From positions 1-64,000 of the forward strand of contig JBDSHG010000024.1 in the NCBI GenBank assembly GCA_039918615.1: 64,000 nt of DNA, written 5' to 3'. The stretch comes from FEN-1250 sp039918615 (GTDB lineage Bacteria; Gemmatimonadota; Gemmatimonadetes; Gemmatimonadales; Gemmatimonadaceae). The position numbers and the translations under genes are program-made. This document shows, piece by piece, positions 9,490 through 17,817 of this stretch; within the stretch, counting starts at the first letter, position 1, and every line of letters begins with the position of its first letter. The notes below the pieces were generated by a model. The model worked only from the letters and a program-made list of their open reading frames with translations. It was not told the DNA's origin and did not search any database.

Positions 9490-9858
9490 ATGGCACTCTC
9501 CGCCGCTCAACTCAAGCATTTCGAAAAGCGACTCCTGGAAGAACGCGCCGCGCTGCAACAGGAGTTGCAACGTTACACGGGCGCCGAGGCGGCGGACGAT
9601 GAGCAGGAACAGTCCGGCGATCTGAGCAAGGTGCCGTTCCACCCTGCGGATCTCGGAACCGACACGATCGACCAGGAGATCGAAGCGTCGAATGCGACGC
9701 GCGAGTCCGTGGAGCTCGCCGAGATCGACGCGGCGCTGCAGCGGCTCTACGAGACGCCGGAAAAGTTCGGGATGGATGAGAACACGAACACGCCGATCTC
9801 GCTGGAGCGGCTCGAGATCATTCCGTGGGCGCGCGCCGGAATGCAGGGACGAAAGTAG
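9490..9858 (+). CDS. DksA/TraR-like protein lacking the zinc-finger cysteines
   Basis: 122-residue coiled-coil protein of the DksA/TraR class, which bind RNA polymerase through the secondary channel. An N-terminal helix pair (LKHFEKRLLEERAALQQEL... and EIEASNATRESVELAEIDAALQRL) flanks an acidic loop. The C-terminus keeps the framework of the zinc finger (KFGMDENTNTPISLERLEIIPWARAGMQGR), but the four cysteines seen in relatives (the CxxCG and CxxC pairs around the SLERL helix) are all replaced. There is not one cysteine in the protein. It could be a zinc-independent variant, as known for some Pseudomonas DksA2-type proteins, or a divergent relative with another role. The strongest support is the ERLEIIPWAR signature. 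Confidence 0.7.
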   Translation: MALSAAQLKHFEKRLLEERAALQQELQRYTGAEAADDEQEQSGDLSKVPFHPADLGTDTIDQEIEASNATRESVELAEIDAALQRLYETPEKFGMDENTNTPISLERLEIIPWARAGMQGRK

Positions 9859-9861
9859 TCG

Positions 9862-10431
9862 CTACTGATTCGCCGGCGCGGCATCCCACTTGAGGACCGC
9901 TCCCTTCTGGCCCGGCTTCACGTCGATCGGCGCGCCCAGCATGGCGCCGACGGTGCTTCGCGCGGCGATCGTGACGGTGCCCGCGCTCGAAAGGGTGAGC
10001 GTCGGATTGCCGATGAACATCGTGGTGCCCCCGATGTAGATCCGGCGGGCGTGTCCGCCGCACATCGTGTGCGCGTCCTTCCCGGCGACCAGCTCTGCGT
10101 GGAGATCGCCCTCGGGCGCGCTGTTGACGTTGATCGTCACCTGCGACGAGTGATTCGCCGCATCGCCATTCACGATGAGATCCACGCGCGCGCCCGCGCC
10201 CGCATCCCCGGCCTCGGCGCCGCAGAATCCAGCGAGCATGATCATGGCGCTGTCGCCCATCATCATCCCCATCTGCGGGCCCGGCTTGGGCGCCGGAAGG
10301 GGCGCAACGGCGACGGCAGGGCGCGCCGAGCCGCTGTCGGCGGGAACTGCGGGAGCCTCCTTCGAGCATCCGGCGGTGAAGAGCGCGACGACGACGGGGA
10401 ACGACAGACGGACGGGAAGTTGCGCGCGCAT
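9862..10431 (-). CDS. Putative lipoprotein of unknown function
   Basis: 189-residue exported protein. The start at 10431 gives a lipoprotein signal (MRAQLPVRLSFPVVVALFTAGC) with lipobox FTAGC and Cys22; a longer open frame upstream reads through non-coding DNA. Pro/Ala-rich linker (APLPAPKPGPQMG) after the anchor, then a beta-rich domain with paired cysteines (FCGAEAG, HTMCGGHARRIYIGGTTMFIG) that could form a disulfide. No family was recognised. It is convergent with the DksA-like gene, three bases between stops. Confidence 0.55.
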   Translation of the reverse strand: MRAQLPVRLSFPVVVALFTAGCSKEAPAVPADSGSARPAVAVAPLPAPKPGPQMGMMMGDSAMIMLAGFCGAEAGDAGAGARVDLIVNGDAANHSSQVTINVNSAPEGDLHAELVAGKDAHTMCGGHARRIYIGGTTMFIGNPTLTLSSAGTVTIAARSTVGAMLGAPIDVKPGQKGAVLKWDAAPANQ

Positions 10432-10545
10432 TGGGGCTCCGGTTGGAGAGTCGGGTGGGAAGGTACGCAATTGGGAGGGGAAAGGGCCAGTTGCCGTTCG
10501 CGTGATTCGACGCAATTGGACCACGCAACGGTGGACTTCTTCGCG

Positions 10546-10588
10546 AAGGAATCTTTGCGCTGGCAGAGGTACTAAGGAAATCCTTGCG
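10546..10588. repeat. Imperfect direct repeat in divergent promoter region
   Basis: AAGGAATCTTTGCG (10546-10559) recurs as AAGGAAATCCTTGCG (10574-10588), 28 bases apart, between two divergent exported-protein genes. The second copy contains the palindrome AAGGAAATCCTT. It could be a regulator-binding pair; nothing else in the 222-base gap was recognised. Confidence 0.3.
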
Positions 10589-10653
10589 TTCGACGCTCCC
10601 GGATTTAGCATAGGGCCCATTACTAGCGGCCTCATCCCCCATGCGAGGTGCAG

Positions 10654-11634
10654 ATGCGTCGTCCCGGATTTGCACGGCCCATCATTGCGGTCCTTTGTGC
10701 GCTGGTCGGTGCCACGAGTGTGCTCGCGCAGACGTCCAGCGACTTGTGCAGCGCGCCGCAGATGAAGACCGAGAAGTGGAAGTCCCGGCCTGAGAATGGG
10801 GGGATGACTCTGCTTCTGCCGCCGGGCTTCGGCGCAACAGGCATCGGCGGCGGCGTCGAGGAATCGGGTGCGCACTATTATCAAAATGGCGAGCACCGGA
10901 CCATCGTCGTCGGCTTCGGTCCTGGGCTGCAGTCGCTGATGCGCTTCACGAACGTGTCCGAAAAGGGGGAGTGCGAGACGACGATCGCGGGTCGCCGCGT
11001 CTCCATCATCGTCTACAACTGGGTCGTCGAAGACCAGCTGTTATCATCGTCCGGAAACGCCGGCGCGCACTTCGCGGCGGTTGCCCGGTATTACCCGAGC
11101 GGGTCGCAGCGCGAGGTGTACATCGCGTTCATCTCGAACGTCGCGTCCGAGCTCAAGTACTTCAAGCCGATATTCTGGGCGGTGACGTTCGACGGCTCGC
11201 CTGCAGTGGCATCGGCGTCGCCGTCGTCCGCGCCATCGGCCGGTGTCGCGAACATCTCCGACATGCATCCCGCTGCCGCTGCTCCACCGGCACCACTGCA
11301 GAGCTGCATCATCGCCGAGCAGCCGGCCGGAACGGCCGCTACCAGCACGGTCGTCGATAGCGCAGCGGTGCAGACGCAGCTTGGCGGCAAGGCGGAGATT
11401 CCGAACGGCTACGAGCTGATGATGGTGCAGTACGCCGCGACCGGTGCGTTCAGCGGCGTGAAGGTCGCACAAACGAACTTCGATGACGCGACCCAGCACG
11501 AGCTCGCGGCGGCGCTTGGACCCAACGTGAAGGCGCACGACGCTGGGGTTCCCGCATCACTCATGCTCCGCGTCGATGCATCGATGCGGGGGCTGCACTA
11601 TACGGCGCTGCCGGCGGGGTCCTGCACGCCATAG
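10654..11634 (+). CDS. Exported protein of unknown function
   Basis: Secreted or periplasmic protein of 326 residues with signal peptide MRRPGFARPIIAVLCALVGA ending at VLAQ. The ATG at 10654 follows a GAGGTG ribosome-binding site; a GTG two codons upstream is also open. The first half (residues 25-190) is a folded region with several cysteines; an Ala/Ser/Pro-rich linker (about 190-225) leads to a second small domain that looks beta-alpha-beta (TSTVVDSAAVQTQLGGKAEIPNGYELMMVQYAATGAFSGVKV). No family was recognised. It ends just before a strong bidirectional terminator shared with rpsD. Confidence 0.55.
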   Translation: MRRPGFARPIIAVLCALVGATSVLAQTSSDLCSAPQMKTEKWKSRPENGGMTLLLPPGFGATGIGGGVEESGAHYYQNGEHRTIVVGFGPGLQSLMRFTNVSEKGECETTIAGRRVSIIVYNWVVEDQLLSSSGNAGAHFAAVARYYPSGSQREVYIAFISNVASELKYFKPIFWAVTFDGSPAVASASPSSAPSAGVANISDMHPAAAAPPAPLQSCIIAEQPAGTAATSTVVDSAAVQTQLGGKAEIPNGYELMMVQYAATGAFSGVKVAQTNFDDATQHELAAALGPNVKAHDAGVPASLMLRVDASMRGLHYTALPAGSCTP

Positions 11635-11657
11635 CATCTCGCCCGATGTCACCGGAT

Positions 11658-11696
11658 GCAAAAAAGGCCGGCCCAATTCAGGGCCGGCCTTTTTGC
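11658..11696. terminator. Bidirectional intrinsic terminator
   Basis: GC-rich stem AAGGCCGGCCC / GGGCCGGCCTT with a six-base loop (AATTCA), flanked by a run of A on the left and a run of T on the right. It lies between the converging ends of the exported-protein gene and rpsD, so it can end transcripts from both sides. Confidence 0.9.
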
Positions 11697-11716
11697 TTTC
11701 GAGTGTCGCCTACGAA

Positions 11717-12337
11717 CTACCGCGCGTAGAACTCGACGATCGCGGCCTCGTTCACGATGAACGGAATGTCCGCGCGCGCGGGCGAACCGATCACGCGGCC
11801 CGTGAACTTGTCGTCGGGATCGAGCGCGAGGTAGCCCGGTATCCGAACCTGCGGACCACGCGTCACCGACTCCAGCACGCCGACACGCTCACGAATCTTC
11901 CCCTCTGGCAGCGAAATCGTCTCGCCCACGTCGGCCAGGAAGCTCGCACGATCGACCTTCTTGCCGTTCACGCGAATGTGCCCATGCGAGACCAGCTGGC
12001 GAGCAGCGGGGATCGTGGGAGCGAAGCCGAGGCGGAAGACGACGTTGTCCAGCCGACGCTCGAGGAGCGCGAGCAGATTGTCGCCCGTCTTGCCCGGGAG
12101 GCGCTGCGCTTCCGCGAAGTAGCGGCGGAGCTGCGTCTCGGTGACCCCGTAGTTGAAGCGGACCTTCTGCTTCTCCTCGAGGAGGCGGCGGAACATGCTG
12201 GTCTTCCGGCGCTTGGAACCCGTGGGGCCGTGCTGGCCGGGCGGATACGGACGGCGCTCGCCATCCTTGCGGGTAAGACCGGGGAGCTGAACGCCCAGGC
12301 GTCGAATGACCCTGAGACGGGGACCGCGAATCGGCAT
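11717..12337 (-). CDS. rpsD: 30S ribosomal protein S4, cysteine-free form
   Basis: Primary 16S rRNA-binding protein of the small subunit, needed for early assembly. It has 206 residues starting MPIRGPRLRVIRRLGVQLPG, which lacks the N-terminal zinc-binding cysteines of the C+ form, so it is a C-minus paralogue. The S4 RNA-binding domain is clear (LDNVVFRLGFAPTIPAARQLVSHGHIRVNGKKV). The start at 12337 matches the family; the open frame continues ten codons further. The gene is solitary, not in the rpsM-rpsK-rpsD-rpoA operon, at least within view. Confidence 0.97.
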   Translation of the reverse strand: MPIRGPRLRVIRRLGVQLPGLTRKDGERRPYPPGQHGPTGSKRRKTSMFRRLLEEKQKVRFNYGVTETQLRRYFAEAQRLPGKTGDNLLALLERRLDNVVFRLGFAPTIPAARQLVSHGHIRVNGKKVDRASFLADVGETISLPEGKIRERVGVLESVTRGPQVRIPGYLALDPDDKFTGRVIGSPARADIPFIVNEAAIVEFYAR

Positions 12338-12383
12338 TGAGGAGCGACTGAGTAGTGAAAAGGGCAAACGCGTACAACTTCGA

Positions 12384-12412
12384 ATGATAACTCATTACAG
12401 GGCGTCGGGCAA
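12384..12412 (-). promoter_or_regulatory. Putative sigma70-type promoter for rpsD
   Basis: On the minus strand TTGCCC (12412-12407), 17-base spacer, TATCAT (12389-12384), about 47 bases upstream of the rpsD start codon. The sequence match is moderate and the position is right for a solitary ribosomal gene. Confidence 0.4.
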
Positions 12413-12474
12413 CTCGTTCCACGCTGCCCGTCCGCCCGTCTTCGCGCTGCCCGTTTGCCGTCTAGCGACAATCC

Positions 12475-12783
12475 CTGGGAGCGCTGCGAACTGTACCCGT
12501 GAACGTGCGTGAAGCCATTCAAATGCGACTCGTACCACGCGACCGTCGGACCCATCGTGGGATTGTTCGTCGGGGAATTGTTGATCGAATAGTCGTTCCC
12601 CTGCATCTTGCTCGTGCAGATCACTCCGTCGGGCATTTTCGTGGGCGCGTTTCCGAGCATGCCAACGGTCGCGGGGCTCAGCGCGAGTCCCGTGAGCAGA
12701 TCGCTCGTCAGCGTTTTTCCTTGTGCCGATGCGCTCGTCGACGCCAGAGCGACCATCGCCAGCAGTTTGCAGATGTTTTTCAT
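12475..12783 (-). pseudogene. Truncated exported protein (C-terminus lost)
   Basis: The first 103 codons look like a real exported protein: signal peptide MKNICKLLAMVALASTSASA then SDLLTGLALSPATVGMLG, a cysteine segment and TVAWYESHLNGFTHVHGYSSQRSQ. The coding character stops abruptly there. The frame stays open but runs through arginine/alanine-rich low-complexity translation into the start of rpsD in another frame, with no natural stop before 11968. From memory, relatives with the AWY..HL.GF...HGY..GRSQ pattern continue past the point where this one breaks off. The 3' part was probably deleted or replaced when the rpsD-side DNA was joined. A ribosome-binding purine stretch (GAAAGGCGAGAAG) precedes the ATG, so a truncated product could still be made. 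Confidence 0.55.
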
Positions 12784-12918
12784 CTTCTCGCCTTTCGCCG
12801 CAGTGTGAGCACGCGGTGTCGGTACGAGAGCAAATCTCTTCGATACACGTTACTTCAGTGTTATCGCGCCGTTTGTTGGGCTAGGCCTTCGCTGGTTTCG
12901 CGCAAATCTCCTGCGCAA

Positions 12919-13500
12919 CTACGAAACGCTATCCGCCACCGCCACACTCCGATCATCCGTCAACACCCGCCTCGCCCCTCGCCACCGCTTTACTCCGGCG
13001 ACCTTTGGATTCATCAGATCCGTCTCGATCACCTCGTGCGCCTTCGTGCTCGCGTGGACGATCCGCCCATTTCCCACGTAGATCCCGATGTGCGACACGG
13101 CGCCCTTCGTACCGCGACCGAAAGTCACAAGATCGCCGGGGAGCAGTTGCGACGTGTCCGCAGGCACCTCGACGCCCGCGAAGGCCTGCTTCGCAGCAGT
13201 GCGCGGAACCACAATGTGAAGCGCGGCAACAATATAGCGAACCAGACCGCTGCAGTCGAAACCCCGCGCTGGCGTCTCACCACCGTGCACGTACTTCCTG
13301 CCAACCTGCGCCCGTGCAAGCGATACCAGGCTGTCCCGGAGCGTCATCGCCGAGGCGCTGAAGGCCGCAAACGGCTTCGGGGCGCCGAGCGCCTTCGCGT
13401 CGTACGCCGGTGCCTCGCGCGCGCCATCCTGCGCCCACGCCGCCACCGGCACGACGAGCAGCGCACAGCCCACGGCCACGAGCCGGAGCGTGCGAGTCAT
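12919..13500 (-). CDS. Exported NlpC/P60-family (C40) cell-wall peptidase
   Basis: Cysteine peptidase that cuts peptide stems of peptidoglycan. The start at 13500 gives a signal peptide MTRTLRLVAVGCALLVVPVAAWA; an in-frame ATG at 13545 adds 15 non-signal residues. The catalytic core is in the C-terminal 130 residues: nucleophile in RGFDCSGLVRYI, catalytic His in AVSHIGIYVGNGRIVHAS, with the polar third residue nearby. It lacks SH3 or LysM targeting domains, so it is a compact single-domain enzyme. It is downstream of the transporter gene on the same strand with 126 bases between. Confidence 0.9.
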   Translation of the reverse strand: MTRTLRLVAVGCALLVVPVAAWAQDGAREAPAYDAKALGAPKPFAAFSASAMTLRDSLVSLARAQVGRKYVHGGETPARGFDCSGLVRYIVAALHIVVPRTAAKQAFAGVEVPADTSQLLPGDLVTFGRGTKGAVSHIGIYVGNGRIVHASTKAHEVIETDLMNPKVAGVKRWRGARRVLTDDRSVAVADSVS

Positions 13501-13626
13501 CCAAAGGGCACCACGTGAATGGAAGAGCACGCTAGAGTCATTCATACGAGAACACGACGAGCCGCCCCGAGGCGCAGCAACGCTGCAAATCGAGTGGCAA
13601 AATGTGCCGGTGAAGCTTCGAAAATG

Positions 13627-14493
13627 CTAACGCTTCCGCCTGGTTCGGGCAACCAAGGCCGTCGACACCTGTCCGTGATTGAGCATCGCCACGAAAGTGA
13701 CTCCGCCGACGATATTCCCCATCACGGCGGGCAGAATGCACATCCCTGCCGCCGCCCACGTTGCGTGGCCACTCGCCGCCACGAAAAAGACCTCGACGCT
13801 CCCGGCGATCGAGTGGCGGAAGTTGAGCGCCGCGATCGGCGCCGTCGTCAGCCAGATCAGAAAGATTTGCGCCCCGGTGTGCGAAGTCGCCGCCACCAGC
13901 CATGCCGTCAGCGCGATCAGCCACCCCGCGAAGATCGCAAGGTAGAAGTGTTCCCCGAAGCTCCCATTGAAAAGCGTCCCACCGAGGGCGAGCATGCTCT
14001 CCCGCACGGCCGGTGTCACCACCGCGGTGTTGGCGAAGAGCGCCCCGAAGGCCGCCGATCCCGCCATGTTCCCCCCGAGGACGATCGCCCACAGCCGGAG
14101 CATCTTCGCCACCGTCTCCCGCGACGGATGCGCCAGCACCGGGATCACGGGCTCCAGCGTGTTCTCGGTGAACAGCTGGCTGCGCCCGATGATCACGAGG
14201 ATGAAGCCCATCGGATAGACCGCCGCGGCTATCGCCTGGCGGTATTCCGGCGCCACGAGCGTCGCCGCATACGCGCCACCCACGAAGCTCCATCCGATCG
14301 TGAGCCCGGCCGTGACCGCGGACCACAGGAGATCCCACGCCGGGCGGCTCATCTCCTCCTTCGCCGCCTGCAGCACGTTGTCGTGAATCTCCTGAGCCGA
14401 CAGACGCGTACCGACTTCGGGTCCGACGGGGGCATTCGACGCGACGCCAGCCACTCCGCCGCGGCGGGGAGAGCGATTTTCCGTGGTCACCAT
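13627..14493 (-). CDS. Formate/nitrite transporter family protein (YfdC-like)
   Basis: Inner-membrane FNT channel of 288 residues with six predicted transmembrane helices after a roughly 50-residue cytoplasmic N-terminus (SAQEIHDNVLQAAKEEMSRPAWDLLWSA). The family hallmark segments are present: IGRSQLFTENTLEPVIPVL, GNMAGSAAFGALFAN and NFRHSIAGSVEVFF. FNT channels move small monovalent anions such as formate, nitrite or hydrosulfide. The extended N-terminus and TEN motif are closest to the YfdC subgroup, whose substrate is unsettled. Formate uptake would fit a serine-cycle organism, but this is only a guess. Confidence 0.88.
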   Translation of the reverse strand: MVTTENRSPRRGGVAGVASNAPVGPEVGTRLSAQEIHDNVLQAAKEEMSRPAWDLLWSAVTAGLTIGWSFVGGAYAATLVAPEYRQAIAAAVYPMGFILVIIGRSQLFTENTLEPVIPVLAHPSRETVAKMLRLWAIVLGGNMAGSAAFGALFANTAVVTPAVRESMLALGGTLFNGSFGEHFYLAIFAGWLIALTAWLVAATSHTGAQIFLIWLTTAPIAALNFRHSIAGSVEVFFVAASGHATWAAAGMCILPAVMGNIVGGVTFVAMLNHGQVSTALVARTRRKR

Positions 14494-14611
14494 GCATCCC
14501 GTGCAAGAGAAGTGAATCGACGAAGCACCACGGAAGAGTCATGCCCCGCTCGGCCGCCGCGCCCTGCGAATAACTTGCGGCCCAGTCCGTATGACCGTAG
14601 TCTAGAGCACA

Positions 14612-14875
14612 ATGATCGAGATACTCCTCGAGGGCCTCCTGTTCGTCGCCTCCATCGCGACGATCGCGGCCCTCGTTTTTTACGTCACACGAAAGTCCAC
14701 ATCGCTCGGCCTTCGCGCGCAACAGAACGAGAATCGGCTCTCGATCGAGCGCGAGGCGGAGCTGGTCTGTCCGATCCACGGCGAGCACACCGAAGAGCAG
14801 CTCGTGCGCCTCGAGAGCGGCGAGCGCATCTGCCCCGAATGCTTTCGAGAAGCCATGAAAGGAATCGTCGACTAA
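14612..14875 (+). CDS. Small membrane protein with CPxH/CPEC zinc-knuckle
   Basis: 87 residues. One N-terminal transmembrane helix (MIEILLEGLLFVASIATIAALVFYV) is followed by a charged helix and a short C-terminal module with the ligand set CPIHGEH ... ICPECF, which could bind one zinc. No named family was recognised. It is 22 bases upstream of the SPFH-domain gene on the same strand, so the two may act together at the membrane. Confidence 0.65.
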   Translation: MIEILLEGLLFVASIATIAALVFYVTRKSTSLGLRAQQNENRLSIEREAELVCPIHGEHTEEQLVRLESGERICPECFREAMKGIVD

Positions 14876-14897
14876 CGCACCTCCCGGAGCTCACGAC

Positions 14898-15782
14898 ATG
14901 GACACCGATCGGCCCCGCCTTCCCGCCTCACTGCGCCTGGTCTTCATCGGACTCGGCGTCCTCGCCCTGCTCATCCTCGCGATGACCAGCACGACGTACG
15001 TGAACCCCGGCCACGTCGGCATCATCATCCACCGCACCGGCGGCGGGGTCGACGCCACGCCGTATGGTCCCGGACTCCACATGCGCAACCCGCTCACGAC
15101 GGGCGTCCAGGAGTATCCCACCTTCATGCAGACTCTCGTCCTCACGAAAGCCGGCACCGAGGGCTCTTCGAACAACGACGAGATCAACGTCAACAGCGTC
15201 GAAGGACAGCCGCTCTCGCTCGACGTCTCGATGTCGTTCGAGCTCGATCCGCGCATGGTGCCCGCGCTCTACTCGACCTTCCGCTCGGACGTCATGACGA
15301 TCGAGCACACCTACGTGAAGCAGGCGATCCGGCAGGCGCTGCAGGAGATCGTCGGCAACGAGGCGATCGCCGACATCATCGGCCCGAAGAAGGCCGAGGT
15401 CACGGGGCGCGTCGAAAAGCTCATCGCATCGCGTCTCAGCCAGTACGGCATCGTCGTGAAGCAGTTCACGATCAACGAGCTCCGCGCACCGCCGGCGGTC
15501 ATCGAAGCGATCAACCAGAAGAACGTGATGCAGCAGCAGTCGCTCACGGCCGAGAATGAGCTGCAGAAGAACAAGTTCCAGGCGCAGGGCGATTCGATCA
15601 AAGGAGCGGGCCGCGCGAAGGCGATTCTAGCCGAGGCCGAGGCGCAGGCGAAGGCGAACATTCTCCTCGCGCAGAGCATCACGGCGACGCTCGTCTCGTA
15701 CGAGATGGCCAAGCGCTGGGACGGCAAGATGCCGCAGGTAACGGGCGGGGCCACGCCCTTGATCCAGATGCCGAAGCCGTAG
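14898..15782 (+). CDS. SPFH/prohibitin-domain membrane protein
   Basis: 294-residue band-7 protein. An N-terminal anchor (LVFIGLGVLALLILAMTSTTYV) is followed by an SPFH domain (residues about 35-210, VNPGHVGIIIHRTGGGVDATPYGPGLH) and a coiled-coil tail rich in Ala, Glu and Gln (about 205-275, QQSLTAENELQKNKFQAQG). Such proteins assemble into large rings on the membrane and hold proteases or organise microdomains. No NfeD-type partner is nearby; the only neighbour is the small zinc-knuckle membrane protein upstream. RecQ follows 33 bases later, probably by read-through. Confidence 0.88.
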   Translation: MDTDRPRLPASLRLVFIGLGVLALLILAMTSTTYVNPGHVGIIIHRTGGGVDATPYGPGLHMRNPLTTGVQEYPTFMQTLVLTKAGTEGSSNNDEINVNSVEGQPLSLDVSMSFELDPRMVPALYSTFRSDVMTIEHTYVKQAIRQALQEIVGNEAIADIIGPKKAEVTGRVEKLIASRLSQYGIVVKQFTINELRAPPAVIEAINQKNVMQQQSLTAENELQKNKFQAQGDSIKGAGRAKAILAEAEAQAKANILLAQSITATLVSYEMAKRWDGKMPQVTGGATPLIQMPKP

Positions 15783-15815
15783 CTCCGGGGAACGAATCAT
15801 GCGAAAGCCCGTCGC

Positions 15816-17330
15816 ATGGCACCGGCGCATCGCTCACGCGACGCCGCTCGAAAGGTATTGGTCGAGCGGTTCGGGCATGAAGATTTTCAGGAAGGACAGT
15901 GGGAGTCGATCGAGGCGCTGCTCGCGGGCCGCGACGCTCTCGTCGTCATGCCTACCGGCAGCGGCAAGTCGCTCGTCTACCAGCTTCCCGCGCTGATGCT
16001 TCCGGGGCTGACGGTGATCGTGAGCCCGCTCATCGCACTGATGAAAGACCAGCAGGACAAGCTCGCCTCGCACGGCGTGGATGCGCTCGCGATGCACTCG
16101 CATCTGTCTACGTCCGAAGCGCGCGACACGCAGCAGAAGATGGAAGATGGAACGGGCGAGATTCTCTATCTCACCCCTGAGCGCTTCAAGGACCGCGACT
16201 TCTTCGAACGGCTGCTCACTCGCAAGGTGAGTCTCTTCGTCATCGATGAGGCGCATTGCGTGAGCCAATGGGGACACGACTTCCGCCCCGACTATCTCGT
16301 GCTTGGATCCATCGCGAAACGACTCGGCAGCCCGCCGATCCTCGCCCTCACCGCCACCGCCACCGCCACGGTGCGCAAGGACATCGTTCGCCAGCTCGGC
16401 ATGCGCGACCCGCACATCACGATCACGGGCTTCGCGCGCCCCAACCTGCGCTTCGAGATCTCCCGCACGGTGAACCAGCAGGTGAAGGATGCAGAGCTCG
16501 AGCGCATCCTCGAGAACACGCCGGGAAGCTGCATCATCTACGTCGCCACGATCAAGGAAGCCGAGCGGCTGTACGAGGCGTTTCGCGAGAAGCATCCAGT
16601 CGGCATCTATCACGGGAAGATGCCTGCCGCCGATCGCAAACAGATGCAGGACGCATTCATGGCCGACGAGATCGTCGCAATGATCGCGACCAACGCCTTC
16701 GGACTGGGCATCGACAAGCACGATCTGCGCTTTATCGTCCACTATAACTTCCCAGGATCGATCGAGGCGTACTATCAGGAAGCCGGGCGCGCGGGGCGCG
16801 ACGGCGAACCGGCGACGTGCACGCTGCTCTATCGCGTCGAGGATCGCCGCATCCAGTCATATTTCCTCGGCGGCAAGTACCCCGAGGTGCAGGAGGCTGC
16901 TCGCGTCGCGCTCGTGCTCGAGACCTATCCCATGCTCGTGCCCGTCACGCTCACCGAGCTCGCGAATCGTGCGGATGTGCCTGCACGCAAGGCGCGCATC
17001 TCGCTGATCCTGCTGAAGCGTCACGGGCTCGTGCGTGAGCATCGCGGCGGAAGCTGGGAGCGACTCGCGGACCATCTTACGGCCGTCGACCTGAGCGCGG
17101 ATCTGCACTCGTACGAGGAACGGCGCGAGAGCGATCGTCGCGCGCTCGAGACGATGATCGAGTATGCGCAGACGGCGCGTTGCCGTACGCGCTTTATCCT
17201 CGAGTATTTCGGTGAGCAGGTAGAGGCGGAGTGGCGCTGCCACAACTGTGATGCGTGCGACGCGATCGACGCGTGGACGGACGCCGATCCCGCGCTGGAG
17301 CGCGGACGGCTCGCTACTCGGTCGGCGTAG
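15816..17330 (+). CDS. recQ: RecQ-family ATP-dependent DNA helicase
   Basis: 3'-5' DNA helicase of 504 residues. Walker A is MPTGSGKS (residues 45-52), DEAH box at 144-147 followed by the RecQ aromatic-rich loop CVSQWGHDFRPDY, and motif VI reads YQEAGRAGRDG. The RecQ-Ct zinc-binding region is present near the end (CRTRFILEYFG ... CHNCDACD), preceded by a winged helix. There is no HRDC domain, so it is a short RecQ. No strong ribosome-binding site precedes the ATG. The last 17 bases overlap the end of the convergent DCC-family gene. Confidence 0.94.
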   Translation: MAPAHRSRDAARKVLVERFGHEDFQEGQWESIEALLAGRDALVVMPTGSGKSLVYQLPALMLPGLTVIVSPLIALMKDQQDKLASHGVDALAMHSHLSTSEARDTQQKMEDGTGEILYLTPERFKDRDFFERLLTRKVSLFVIDEAHCVSQWGHDFRPDYLVLGSIAKRLGSPPILALTATATATVRKDIVRQLGMRDPHITITGFARPNLRFEISRTVNQQVKDAELERILENTPGSCIIYVATIKEAERLYEAFREKHPVGIYHGKMPAADRKQMQDAFMADEIVAMIATNAFGLGIDKHDLRFIVHYNFPGSIEAYYQEAGRAGRDGEPATCTLLYRVEDRRIQSYFLGGKYPEVQEAARVALVLETYPMLVPVTLTELANRADVPARKARISLILLKRHGLVREHRGGSWERLADHLTAVDLSADLHSYEERRESDRRALETMIEYAQTARCRTRFILEYFGEQVEAEWRCHNCDACDAIDAWTDADPALERGRLATRSA

Positions 17331-17790
17331 CGATTGGTGCGGGTGGCTCGGGCGCGGATGGCGACAGGGGCGCGATCGCGCAGTGATCGCCACATCCGAA
17401 CCGATAGCGGTTCCGCGCGAAGATGCGATAGCCCTTGTCCGCGAGCAGACCGAACGACGGCAGCCCCCAGAGCCAGCCGAGCAGCCAGCCGAAGGGGAGA
17501 ATTGCGAGTAGCTGTCGAGCGGCGGCGGCCCCGCTCCACGTGCGGCCGTCCGCCGCGATCACGTACATGGACTCATCCAGCGATTCGCGCGAGATCCACG
17601 GGAATCGCGTCGTCACGGTATCGTTCTGTGAGGCGACCGCCTGGATCACGTGGCGCGAGTCCCACTTCTGCACGCGCCGCACGAGCCGGCTGCACACGTT
17701 GCACGACCCATCGTACACGAGCGTCCACGGACGGCCACCCGATTCGGGTCCCGCGCGCCTTGCGTCCGCCGTTCGCTTCGTGGTAGGCAT
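17314..17790 (-). CDS. DUF393 (thiol-disulfide oxidoreductase DCC family) protein
   Basis: 158-residue protein starting at the ATG at 17790, which has a GAGAGAGGTG ribosome-binding site. The defining DxxCxxC signature is present (LVYDGSCNVCSRLVRRVQKW), followed by an ISRESLDESMYVIAADGRTWSGAAAARQLLAIL core and a hydrophobic stretch (ILPFGWLLGWLWGLP) that may be membrane-associated. Two extra cysteines sit near the C-terminus (RFGCGDHCAI). DCC proteins are thought to act in thiol redox; biochemical evidence is thin. Its tail overlaps recQ by 17 bases, convergent, and its start faces the MscS gene across 27 bases. Confidence 0.85.
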   Translation of the reverse strand: MPTTKRTADARRAGPESGGRPWTLVYDGSCNVCSRLVRRVQKWDSRHVIQAVASQNDTVTTRFPWISRESLDESMYVIAADGRTWSGAAAARQLLAILPFGWLLGWLWGLPSFGLLADKGYRIFARNRYRFGCGDHCAIAPLSPSAPEPPAPIATPTE

Positions 17791-17817
17791 ATCGCACCTC
17801 TCTCCACTCAAGTTACC

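Noticed and set aside
11968..12474. Open continuation of the truncated exported protein through rpsD
   Set aside because: The translation is Arg/Ala/Ser-rich shadow sequence of rpsD in another frame; rpsD itself is certain.
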